Assembly: GCA_031538895.1 (NCBI GenBank)
Contig: JAVKLU010000068.1
Span: 1 to 48,983, forward strand
DNA from: JAVKLU01 sp031538895
Lineage (GTDB): Bacteria; Pseudomonadota; Gammaproteobacteria; Burkholderiales; Burkholderiaceae
Reading direction: 5' to 3'
Length of the DNA stretch: 48,983 bases
Made by a program: the position numbers and the translations under genes
Part shown: positions 42,966 to 48,983 of the stretch, piece by piece
Numbering within the stretch: position 1 is the stretch's first letter
Layout of the letters: the number at the start of each line of letters is the position of its first letter
Notes under the pieces: model-generated
What the model saw: the letters and a program-made list of their open reading frames with translations, nothing else
The model's database searches: none
Told to the model about the DNA's origin: nothing

Positions 42966-43010
42966 ACATCCTAAATTTTGTCGTGTTCTTATTTAATATC
43001 AAGGATTTTT

Positions 43011-43220
43011 ATGAAAAAGCAATTAGTACTCGCCGCATTAGTGGCATTATCTTTAGCAGCTTGCGGCAAAAAAACTGAGCCAGTAACAGAGGCTGTGCCT
43101 GCTGCTGTTGCACCTGCCGCTTCAGGTGCACCTGCTGCTTCAGCTGCACCTGCTGCTTCAGCTGCACCTGCTGCTTCAGCTTCAGCTGCACCTGCTGCTT
43201 CAGCTTCAGCTTCAAAGTAA
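43011..43220 (+). CDS. small Ala/Pro-repeat lipoprotein
   Basis: Predicted 69-residue lipoprotein. A signal peptide MKKQLVLAALVALSLAAC has the lipobox LAAC (Cys18). The mature part is almost entirely an APAAS(A) repeat, with no globular domain. AAGGA lies 8 bases before the ATG. Function is unrecognised; similar Ala/Pro-rich small lipoproteins occur in other betaproteobacteria. It has its own strong-looking promoter and a bidirectional terminator, so it is probably a real, well-expressed gene. Confidence 0.75.
   Translation: MKKQLVLAALVALSLAACGKKTEPVTEAVPAAVAPAASGAPAASAAPAASAAPAASASAAPAASASASK
43110..43205 (+). repeat. 18-bp tandem repeat in the small lipoprotein gene
   Basis: Five copies of GCACCTGCTGCTTCAGCT or a close variant (43110, 43128, 43146, 43164, 43188), with an extra TCAGCT after the fourth; encodes APAASA units. 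Confidence 0.9.
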
Positions 43221-43262
43221 TTTTCTAAAGCTGATAGTTTCGCTGGTAGTTTTAAAGCGTTT

Positions 43263-43292
43263 AAAAAGCCGACAAAAATGTCGGCTTTTTTT
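43263..43292. terminator. bidirectional terminator between the small lipoprotein gene and yciB
   Basis: Stem AAGCCGAC / GTCGGCTT with loop AAAAAT, T run on the plus strand and A run on the other side, so it can end transcription from both convergent genes. Confidence 0.9.
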
Positions 43293-43316
43293 ATTTGAGT
43301 TTTTAGGCGTATGATT

Positions 43317-43940
43317 TTATTTTGGATGCCGCATAAAACGAGCAAGATAGAATCCCTGTACCACGACAAAGACCAAAGTCAAGCCTGAGGCGCCAAATAA
43401 TTTAAAGTTAACCCATGTGGCAGTATCAAATTGGTAAGCTACCCACAGGTTCAAACCTGCCATCATCGCAAAAAATATCACCCACATCCACAGTAAACTG
43501 GCCCAGGCGGCATCGGGCAAAGTAATTTGACCTCCGATTAGTTTTTGAATGCCATTTTTGCGCCAGATCAAGTGCCCCAGAGTTAGCGCGAGTGCGAAGC
43601 ACAGATACAAAATCGTAAGCTTCCACTTAATAAATTGATCGTCATGAAACCAAATCGTGGCACCGCCAAAGACGACGACCAGTATCAATGTCAACCATAG
43701 CATTGCTTCGATTTTTTGTCCTCGAAGCTTTAACCAGATCACTTGCAGTAAAGTCGCCACCATCGTGACCAGCGTCGCTAACAAGATCGGTGTTTGTTGA
43801 ATATCAATGCTGGCGTCTTTGACTAAGCCGCTTAACCAGTTTTGAGCAAATGTGAGCGCCCATTCTGGATTGTTTTGCGCATAGCGAAATACGAGAAAGA
43901 AACAAATGACGGGAAACAAATCAAAAAAGAATTTTTTCAT
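43317..43940 (-). CDS. yciB: inner membrane septation protein YciB (IspZ family)
   Basis: Inner-membrane protein of 207 residues with five or six hydrophobic segments. It begins with the family N-terminus MKKFFFDLFPVICFFLVFRYA and contains KPTILYLCF-like (KLTILYLCFALALTLG) and WVNFKLFGASGLTLVF blocks. Members affect septation and envelope integrity in enterobacteria and Shigella. Only 24 bp separates its ATG from the divergent livH-type start, so each promoter must lie within the other gene. Confidence 0.92.
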   Translation of the reverse strand: MKKFFFDLFPVICFFLVFRYAQNNPEWALTFAQNWLSGLVKDASIDIQQTPILLATLVTMVATLLQVIWLKLRGQKIEAMLWLTLILVVVFGGATIWFHDDQFIKWKLTILYLCFALALTLGHLIWRKNGIQKLIGGQITLPDAAWASLLWMWVIFFAMMAGLNLWVAYQFDTATWVNFKLFGASGLTLVFVVVQGFYLARFMRHPK

Positions 43941-43964
43941 AAATAAAGCTTACCTAAAAAATAA

Positions 43965-44936
43965 ATGGATAGTGTGAATCTGTTTAATGCTCTGTCGTAT
44001 GGGTTGTTACTCTTTTTATTAAGCAGTGGCATTACCGTGATCTATAGCGTGATGGGCGTATTTAATTTTGCCCATGGCGCCTTTTATATGCTGGGCGCTT
44101 ATCTGGGTTTTGCGATTACTCAAGGTTTACACCAGCAACTGGGATTCAGTTCGATGACTAGTTTTCTAGTCGCGATGATACTCGCTTCGATGATTGTTGG
44201 CGTGATAGGCGGGCTTGTCGAACGTCAATTATTGCGCCGCCTTTATGCGCAAGGACAAATCGCGCAGTTGTTAGCGACTTTGGGCCTTACTTATGTTTTG
44301 ATTGAGTTGGTGCAACTGATTTGGGGACGGGCACCGTTAGCCGATATGACGCCAGAGATTTTGCGTAATCCGGTTCAGTTCGGTAATAGCGTGATTCCTC
44401 TTTATCGAATTTTTATCGTGCTGGTTGCGGTTTTGGTTTTGGCTACGATGGGTTTATTACTTTATTCATCGCGCATGGGTTTAATTATTCGTGCGGCTTT
44501 GACGCATCCGCAAATGATACAAAGTTTGGGACATGATATTGACCTGATTCGGAATCTTGTCTTTGCGATGGGCGCTGGTATCGCAGGCTTGGCGGGAGTT
44601 GCTTCTAGCACAATTAGCGTCGTGGAACCCAGTATGTCGGTACAAATGGGAAGTTTGTGCTTTGTGATTGTCATCGTCGGTGGGCTGGGATCGATCTGGG
44701 GCGCCCTGATTGCCTCTTTAGCATTAGGGAGCTTATCTACTTATACCGCGACGATGGGGGCATTAAGGTTTCAAGACATCTTGGGAAACAAGTTATTTGA
44801 AAACGCTTCTTTGGCCTGGTGGCGAGAACTGGGCATGTGGACAGTCGCTCAAAGTACGCAAGCGCTTCCTTTTATGTTGATGTTGATTGTTTTGATTATG
44901 AGGCCACAGGGGCTTTTCGGACAGCGCAAGGATTAA
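43965..44936 (+). CDS. branched-chain amino acid-type ABC transporter permease (LivH-like)
   Basis: Inner-membrane permease of 323 residues with about eight hydrophobic segments. LivH family blocks include YSVMGVFNFAHGAFYMLGAY, LLATLGLTYVLIELVQLIWG, and GLGSIWGALIASLALG at the ATPase-coupling region, ending MRPQGLFGQRKD. The partners expected for a HAAT transporter (LivM, LivG, LivF and a binding protein) are absent; a tRNA gene on the other strand follows. Either the partners are encoded elsewhere or the gene is a remnant. The substrate could be an amino acid, amide or urea. Confidence 0.88.
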   Translation: MDSVNLFNALSYGLLLFLLSSGITVIYSVMGVFNFAHGAFYMLGAYLGFAITQGLHQQLGFSSMTSFLVAMILASMIVGVIGGLVERQLLRRLYAQGQIAQLLATLGLTYVLIELVQLIWGRAPLADMTPEILRNPVQFGNSVIPLYRIFIVLVAVLVLATMGLLLYSSRMGLIIRAALTHPQMIQSLGHDIDLIRNLVFAMGAGIAGLAGVASSTISVVEPSMSVQMGSLCFVIVIVGGLGSIWGALIASLALGSLSTYTATMGALRFQDILGNKLFENASLAWWRELGMWTVAQSTQALPFMLMLIVLIMRPQGLFGQRKD

Positions 44937-44941
44937 ATACT

Positions 44942-44959
44942 GACGCCTGTTTTGGCGTC
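44942..44959. other. hairpin overlapping the tRNA-Glu 3' end
   Basis: GACGCC (44942-44947) and GGCGTC (44954-44959) are perfectly complementary around TGTTTT. One arm is the 3' acceptor strand of the tRNA gene. It may act as a weak tRNA terminator, but a good U run is lacking. Confidence 0.3.
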
Positions 44960-45028
44960 CCCAACGAGATTCGAACTCGTGTTACCGCCGTGAAAGGGCG
45001 GTGTCCTAGGCCTCTAGACGATGGGGAC
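44953..45028 (-). tRNA. tRNA-Glu (anticodon UUC)
   Basis: A 76-nt gene with encoded CCA. On the minus strand it begins GTCCCCATCGTCTAGAGG and ends GGGGACGCCA. The anticodon loop CTTTCAC contains TTC (44994-44992), and the T loop GTTCGAATC is canonical. The body closely follows E. coli tRNA-Glu. Transcribed alone from a promoter at 45104-45132. Confidence 0.97.
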
Positions 45029-45103
45029 TTAAGAAATCTTTAATATAAAACCACCTTCGACAGCGTCGAAAACGAGGTTTTTGTCTTTCTACGAAAGGGC
45101 GCG

Positions 45104-45132
45104 ATTATACGTTGAAAACCTGATCTTACCAA
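45104..45132 (-). promoter_or_regulatory. tRNA-Glu promoter
   Basis: On the minus strand TTGGTA (45132-45127), a 17-bp spacer and a perfect TATAAT (45109-45104), followed by a GC-rich CGCGCCC discriminator typical of stringently controlled stable RNA promoters. Confidence 0.75.
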
Positions 45133-45312
45133 TAAATTATTAAAATTTTTTGAGGTTCGAATCATTTTTAGCGGTCTGGCTATTCATAAAAATTGATGGG
45201 TTCTAGTATCAATAAATAAAGACCCTGACAATGCAAAAAAACAGACAGCCCCCTAGTGCGCTTGTTCAGAGCATATTTGATATAACCCAATATCGGCATT
45301 GTGTAAACTGGA

Positions 45313-45342
45313 GTGAGTAATACCATCGTGAGTAATACCATA
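45313..45342 (+). repeat. 15-bp tandem duplication upstream of the LacI-family gene
   Basis: GTGAGTAATACCATC (45313-45327) and GTGAGTAATACCATA (45328-45342) differ at one base. Located 55-85 bp before the regulator's ATG, so it may lie in its control region. Confidence 0.75.
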
Positions 45343-45397
45343 GTTGCCACATCAGCTAAAAATGTTGGGTCGAGTTTTTTTGAAATAAACAATATTC

Positions 45398-46378
45398 ATG
45401 ACAAAGTTAAAAGATTTGGCGCACTCATTAGGGTTGTCGCAAACTACGGTCAGCCGCGCCTTGAACGGTTATGCCGAAGTCAATGAGGCGACGCGTGATC
45501 GCGTGTTAGTGGCGGCAAAAAAAATGGGTTATCGCGCCAATCCGACGGCGCGACGTTTGGCTTTGGGTAAAAGTCACACGATAGGCTTGGTTTACCCGCC
45601 CAAATTGATGCCAGATTTATTATTTTTACAAACCGTTGCGGGACTGACCGAGACCTTGAGTCATGCGGATTATGATTTTCACATTGTCCCAGCCTTACCG
45701 CAAAATGAGCAAAAGGTCTATCAGCATTTGATCAAAGGGCAATTAGTTGATGGTTTGATCGTCGCGCGAACTTGTATTGAAGATCCGCGGATTGCCTATT
45801 TGGCGCAGCAAAATTTTCCTTATATAGCGTACGGGCGCACGCAACAAGACTTGCAGTATTCGTGGTTTGATCTGGATAACGATCGGGGTAGCGTGCTGGC
45901 AGTCGATTATTTGTATCAGTCCGGACGGCGCAATATCGCGTATTTGTATGATGATTTACAAGTCAATTTTGCCTACCAGCGCCACACCAGCTATGGTCAA
46001 CGCATGGCGCAATTGAACTTGCCGACTCTTGACGGCCATTGTGGTCACACTGAAAAAATGGGGGCTGATGCGCTGGGTGATGTTCGTAGTCGAATGCCAC
46101 AAATTGATGCTCTGATCGTTGATAACCCTCTGGCAGCACTAGGAGTGTTGCGCGCACTGCTGGACAGCGACTATGTGATTGGACGTGATATTGAAGTGGT
46201 CGTGTTTGGTGGCGGCGCTTTTGGTTCGATCTTAAAACCGGTACCGATGGTCATGGTTGATTTGGGAGACGCGTATGACATTGGGCAACAGTTGGGGCAG
46301 TTGATTTTGGGTGCGGTCAAAGGCGAAGCAGTTAAGCAGATACTGTGGCAACCCAGTTTACGAATTGAGACCCAGTAA
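45398..46378 (+). CDS. LacI family transcriptional regulator
   Basis: DNA-binding regulator of 326 residues. The N-terminal LacI helix-turn-helix MTKLKDLAHSLGLSQTTVSRAL is followed by the hinge helix with NPTARRLALGKSHTIGLV, then a periplasmic-binding-protein-like effector domain with DGLIVARTC, YIAYGRT and VVFGGGAFGSIL blocks. The family usually senses sugars. No sugar transport or catabolic gene lies next to it, so the target is unknown; phased direct repeats inside a palindrome 11 bp after its stop may be an operator. Confidence 0.92.
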   Translation: MTKLKDLAHSLGLSQTTVSRALNGYAEVNEATRDRVLVAAKKMGYRANPTARRLALGKSHTIGLVYPPKLMPDLLFLQTVAGLTETLSHADYDFHIVPALPQNEQKVYQHLIKGQLVDGLIVARTCIEDPRIAYLAQQNFPYIAYGRTQQDLQYSWFDLDNDRGSVLAVDYLYQSGRRNIAYLYDDLQVNFAYQRHTSYGQRMAQLNLPTLDGHCGHTEKMGADALGDVRSRMPQIDALIVDNPLAALGVLRALLDSDYVIGRDIEVVVFGGGAFGSILKPVPMVMVDLGDAYDIGQQLGQLILGAVKGEAVKQILWQPSLRIETQ

Positions 46379-46388
46379 TTTTCCTAGT

Positions 46389-46430
46389 ATTGGTCAACGA
46401 TTAGCAACGATTAGCCAACGATTGACCAAT
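46389..46430. promoter_or_regulatory. palindrome enclosing phased direct repeats after the LacI-family gene
   Basis: ATTGGTCAA (46389-46397) and TTGACCAAT (46422-46430) are a perfect 9-bp inverted repeat. Between and across the arms AACGATTA/G recurs at 46396, 46406 and 46417. No T run follows, so this is not a standard terminator. It could be a protein-binding site between the regulator and groES. Confidence 0.45.
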
Positions 46431-46542
46431 GAACCAATTTGAACAGACAGACAAATACCGGCCGATACGTTCCAATCAGTTGGCCGTGCTCTAGGTGAGA
46501 CCTTGTTTGTACCCTGATTCGACAAATTTTCATCGTGCCCTC

Positions 46543-46570
46543 TTGAAATGTTCTATTGGGTGACTATAAA
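46543..46570 (+). promoter_or_regulatory. predicted groES-groEL promoter
   Basis: TTGAAA (46543-46548), a 16-bp spacer and TATAAA (46565-46570); predicted transcript start near 46577. The CTTGAAA word also matches a heat-shock sigma-32 -35 element, but the matching CCCCAT -10 is not seen. No CIRCE element (TTAGCACTC-N9-GAGTGCTAA) is present. Confidence 0.55.
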
Positions 46571-46609
46571 TAGGCTAACGCTTGAATTGGAGTCTGTCGT
46601 TTGGTTTAT

Positions 46610-46648
46610 GGTCGTGACTCATGGCCTTGACTGATGACTTTGACGTAT
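46610..46648 (+). repeat. 13-bp degenerate tandem repeat in the groES leader
   Basis: Units GGTCGTGACTCAT, GGCCTTGACTGAT and GACTTTGACGTAT follow each other exactly every 13 bp, with a fourth partial unit GACTTCGATTTAG. Located in the predicted 5' leader of groES. Confidence 0.65.
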
Positions 46649-46699
46649 GACTTCGATTTAGGCTGATTTTTTATTTTATTGTTTATTTAGGAGTTTTTT

Positions 46700-46990
46700 A
46701 TGAACCTTCGTCCTTTACATGATCGCGTGATTGTTAAGCGCCTCGACCAAGAAACCAAAACCGCTTCTGGAATCGTTTTGCCTGATGCTGCTGCAGAAAA
46801 ACCAGATCAAGGCGAGATTTTAGCCGTCGGTAATGGCAAAGTGGGTGATGACGGCAAAGTCCGTGCGCTCGAAGTTAAAGTGGGTGACCGTGTGTTGTTT
46901 GGTAAGTATTCAGGTCAAACCGTTAAAGTCAATGGTGAAGAATTGCTCGTGATGCGCGAGGAAGACATCATGGCAGTGGTGCAGAAGTAA
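46700..46990 (+). CDS. groES: co-chaperonin GroES
   Basis: Heptameric lid of the GroEL folding chamber. The 96-residue product has MNLRPLHDRVIVKR at the start, the mobile loop ETKTASGIVLPDAAAEKPDQG with the GroEL-contacting IVL, and VKVGDRVLFGKYSGQ. TTAGGAG lies just upstream of the ATG. It is 116 bp before groEL and presumably co-transcribed. Confidence 0.98.
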   Translation: MNLRPLHDRVIVKRLDQETKTASGIVLPDAAAEKPDQGEILAVGNGKVGDDGKVRALEVKVGDRVLFGKYSGQTVKVNGEELLVMREEDIMAVVQK

Positions 46991-47106
46991 TTAAGTTAAT
47001 CGCCGTGCCTGTGTTCGTGTCATTGCATTGGCGTTCAGATTTATGTATGTAATGTTGTGCGATTCCCTTGATTTAAGAGGATCGCTTTATTTTCAGGAGA
47101 ATAAAC

Positions 47107-48744
47107 ATGGCTGCAAAAGAAGTGTTATTTGGTGATTCCGCCCGTGCCAAAATGGTTGAGGGTGTTAATATTTTAGCTAACGCGGTTAAAGTCACTTTAG
47201 GTCCTAAGGGCCGTAACGTGGTGTTGGAACGCAGTTTTGGTGCGCCAACGATCACTAAAGATGGTGTGTCAGTGGCTAAAGAAATTGAATTAGAAGATAA
47301 ATTCATGAATATGGGTGCGCAAATGGTGAAAGAGGTTGCGTCTAAAACCTCTGACAATGCCGGTGACGGTACCACTACTGCAACAGTATTGGCGCAAGCG
47401 ATTGTTCGCGAAGGCATGAAATACGTGGCTGCCGGAATGAATCCTATGGATTTAAAACGCGGCATCGACAAAGCGGTCGGCGCAATTGTTGTCGAATTGA
47501 AAAAAATTGCAAAACCTTGCACAACCACTAAAGAAATTGCTCAAGTGGGTTCGATTTCGGCCAATAGCGATCATTCAATCGGCGAGCGTATTGCTGAAGC
47601 GATGGAAAAAGTCGGTAAAGAAGGTGTGATTACGGTTGAAGACGGTAAATCATTGAATGACGAATTAGAAGTGGTTGAAGGGATGCAATTTGACCGTGGC
47701 TATTTGTCGCCGTATTTCATTAACAATCAAGACAAACAAGTGGCTGCTTTAGACAACCCGTTTATTTTGTTGTTTGATAAAAAAGTATCCAATATTCGTG
47801 ACCTGTTACCAGTTTTGGAGCAAGTCGCTAAAGCAGGACGTCCTTTGTTAATTATTGCTGAAGACGTTGAGGGTGAAGCCCTGGCAACTTTGGTCGTGAA
47901 TAACTTGCGCGGTATTTTGAAAACTTGTGCAGTCAAAGCGCCTGGTTTTGGCGATCGTCGTAAAGCCATGTTGGAAGACATTGCGATTTTGACTGGTGGT
48001 CAAGTGATCGCCGAAGAAATCGGTTTAACTTTGGAAAAAGCAACGATTGAACAATTGGGTCAAGCCAAACGTGTTGATATCAGCAAAGAAAACACCATCA
48101 TTATTGATGGCGCAGGTAACAGCAAAGCGATTGAAGCACGCGTCAAACAAATTCGCGCCCAAATCGAAGAATCAACCAGCGATTACGACCGTGAAAAATT
48201 GCAAGAACGCGTGGCCAAATTGGCGGGTGGGGTTGCAGTGATTCGTGTTGGCGCAGCGACTGAAGTTGAAATGAAAGAGAAAAAAGCGCGTGTTGAAGAT
48301 GCCTTGCACGCAACGCGTGCCGCGGTTGAAGAAGGTGTTGTTGCGGGTGGCGGTGTTGCTTTCTTGCGCGCTCGTGCCAACGTTAAAGTTAAGGGCGATA
48401 ACTCGGAACAAGAAGCGGGAATTCGTATTGTGTTGCGTGCTATTGAAGAGCCTTTACGCATGATCGTCTCTAACGCCGGTGAAGAAGCCAGTGTGGTCGT
48501 GAACAAAGTCAGCGAAGGTAAGGGTAACTTTGGTTATAACGCTGCAACTGGCGAATATGGCGACTTAGTTGAAATGGGGGTATTGGATCCTGCAAAAGTA
48601 ACGCGTTCAGCTTTACAAAACGCAGCATCGATCGCCAGTTTGATGTTGACGACTGATTGCGCAGTGGCGGAATCAGTGAAAGACAAACCAAGTGGCATGC
48701 CAGGTGGTATGGGTGGTATGGGTGGTATGGACGGGATGATGTAA
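47107..48744 (+). CDS. groEL: chaperonin GroEL
   Basis: Tetradecameric ATP-driven folding chamber. The 545-residue product has the type I chaperonin blocks VTLGPKGRNVVLERSFGAP, DGTTTATVLAQAI, VEGMQFDRGYLSPYF, AAVEEGVVAGGGVAFLRA, and the C-terminal GGM repeat tail ending MDGMM. CAGGAG upstream of the ATG. Full length, no anomalies. Confidence 0.99.
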   Translation: MAAKEVLFGDSARAKMVEGVNILANAVKVTLGPKGRNVVLERSFGAPTITKDGVSVAKEIELEDKFMNMGAQMVKEVASKTSDNAGDGTTTATVLAQAIVREGMKYVAAGMNPMDLKRGIDKAVGAIVVELKKIAKPCTTTKEIAQVGSISANSDHSIGERIAEAMEKVGKEGVITVEDGKSLNDELEVVEGMQFDRGYLSPYFINNQDKQVAALDNPFILLFDKKVSNIRDLLPVLEQVAKAGRPLLIIAEDVEGEALATLVVNNLRGILKTCAVKAPGFGDRRKAMLEDIAILTGGQVIAEEIGLTLEKATIEQLGQAKRVDISKENTIIIDGAGNSKAIEARVKQIRAQIEESTSDYDREKLQERVAKLAGGVAVIRVGAATEVEMKEKKARVEDALHATRAAVEEGVVAGGGVAFLRARANVKVKGDNSEQEAGIRIVLRAIEEPLRMIVSNAGEEASVVVNKVSEGKGNFGYNAATGEYGDLVEMGVLDPAKVTRSALQNAASIASLMLTTDCAVAESVKDKPSGMPGGMGGMGGMDGMM

Positions 48745-48800
48745 TTGTCCGGTTCTGTGAGGATGTCGCGACCCGAATGACATTCTCATAGCTGATGATT

Positions 48801-48836
48801 AAAAACCCCGTAGGTTGCTGACCTGCGGGGTTTTTT
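48801..48836 (+). terminator. Rho-independent terminator of groES-groEL
   Basis: Ten-base-pair stem CCCCGTAGGT / ACCTGCGGGG (one G-T pair) with loop TGCTG, preceded by AAAAA and followed by TTTTTT. Ends 7 bp before repeat copy 3. Confidence 0.95.
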
Positions 48837-48843
48837 AATATCA

Positions 48844-48983
48844 GGGCACTTCTATCAATTCATTTTTGCGGCGAATTGCTTTGTTGCGCAGTACGCGAAA
48901 TCCTCACGTACTGTATGTACGCTCCGGTTTCTGTGTGCTGTGCGCCTCGCACTTCATCCGCATATTCTGTATTTATAGAAGTG
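48844..48983 (+). repeat. 143-bp inverted-terminal-repeat element, copy 3 (cut by window end)
   Basis: Starts GGGCACTTCTAT and runs to ATAGAAGTG, missing only the last three bases (CCC). Nearly identical to copy 1, with one substitution (GCATATTC versus GCACATTC). Internal hairpins CAGTAC/GTACTG (48889-48913) and GTGCG/CGCAC (48940-48952) are intact. It lies just after the groEL terminator. Confidence 0.92.

Larger units (their letters stand above)
42842..43010 (+). other. leader region with repeats before the small lipoprotein gene
   Basis: This is the end of a 464-bp stretch without a large gene. It contains a perfect 13-bp duplication (42865-42890), a 10-bp near-duplication (42946-42965), and complementary words CTTTTGCTC and GAGCAAAG that could fold the leader. 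No protein-coding frame is evident. It may be only a leader, or it may include a small RNA. Confidence 0.35.

Noticed and set aside
42989..43369. Long antisense frames over the Ala/Pro lipoprotein repeat
   Set aside because: They result from the low-complexity repeat read backwards; the sense frame has a signal peptide, lipobox and ribosome site.
45180..45392. Minus-strand frame of 70 codons with a hydrophobic product before the LacI-family gene
   Set aside because: It begins with TTG without a ribosome site, its hydrophobic run partly comes from a 15-bp duplication, and no family is recognised. A gene remnant is possible but not supported.
46543..46575. Sigma-32 heat-shock promoter before groES
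   Set aside because: The CTTGAAA half is present but the CCCCAT-like -10 half is not; the spacing and TATAAA fit a vegetative promoter better.

Overview
The window looks like a chromosomal segment of a Gram-negative betaproteobacterium, most likely of the order Burkholderiales. The evidence is the glnE / YhdP-type AsmA protein / nitrilase neighbourhood, a full division and cell-wall (dcw) cluster lacking murB, a DAP-type MurE, the PP0621-ampD pair and the groES-groEL pair. Base composition is moderate, with frequent TTG leucine codons. There is no rRNA, prophage, CRISPR array or transposase gene. Both ends of the window lie inside copies of the same 143-bp inverted-terminal-repeat element, as expected for an assembled contig that broke at repeats.

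Layout. (1) 1-9588: a repeat copy, then serB and glnE on the minus strand, then yhdP, a nitrilase-family amidase and recX on the plus strand, then a second repeat copy. (2) 9642-13294: rapZ (minus), then a VOC-fold gene of unusual codon use, lolD overlapping an EamA transporter gene, and a group II truncated haemoglobin. (3) 13419-19176: a cobalamin uptake operon with its own promoter and cobalamin riboswitch: btuB-btuF-btuC-btuD, then the corrinoid adenosyltransferase cobO. (4) 19191-20598: two minor prepilin genes (pilW- and pilV-like) on the minus strand. (5) 20750-38455: the complete dcw cluster on the minus strand, in transcription order mraZ-rsmH-ftsL-ftsI-murE-murF-mraY-murD-ftsW-murG-murC-ddl-ftsQ-ftsA-ftsZ. 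It is mostly joined by 4-base ATGA overlaps and preceded by a promoter overlaid with 10-bp-phased MraZ boxes. (6) 39116-41113: folE followed 2 bases later by a BLUF blue-light sensor gene, then a PP0621-type small membrane protein gene and ampD. (7) 41177-45028: a decayed repeat-rich lipoprotein gene, a small intact Ala/Pro-repeat lipoprotein gene, yciB, an orphan livH-type permease gene and tRNA-Glu. (8) 45398-48983: a LacI-family regulator, groES-groEL with a strong terminator, and a third repeat copy.

How the genes work together. MurC-F, Ddl, MraY and MurG make lipid II; FtsW and FtsI polymerise it at the septum; FtsL, FtsQ, FtsA and FtsZ form the division machine; MraZ and RsmH head the transcription unit; AmpD recycles wall fragments and YciB is a division-linked membrane protein. 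The Btu genes bring vitamin B12 across both membranes and CobO makes the coenzyme form, with the riboswitch shutting the operon off when B12 is plentiful.

The least expected pattern is not a gene. About eighteen loci carry short tandem duplications (9-18 bp; 15 bp is commonest in genes). They occur inside conserved genes (yhdP, murD, murG, btuC, btuD, ftsI, btuB), in both lipoprotein genes, and in spacers and leaders with periods that are not multiples of three. This suggests frequent small tandem duplication in this lineage. No wholly new multi-gene system was recognised. The best leads are this duplication pattern, the 143-bp element, the folE-BLUF pair and the MraZ-box promoter.
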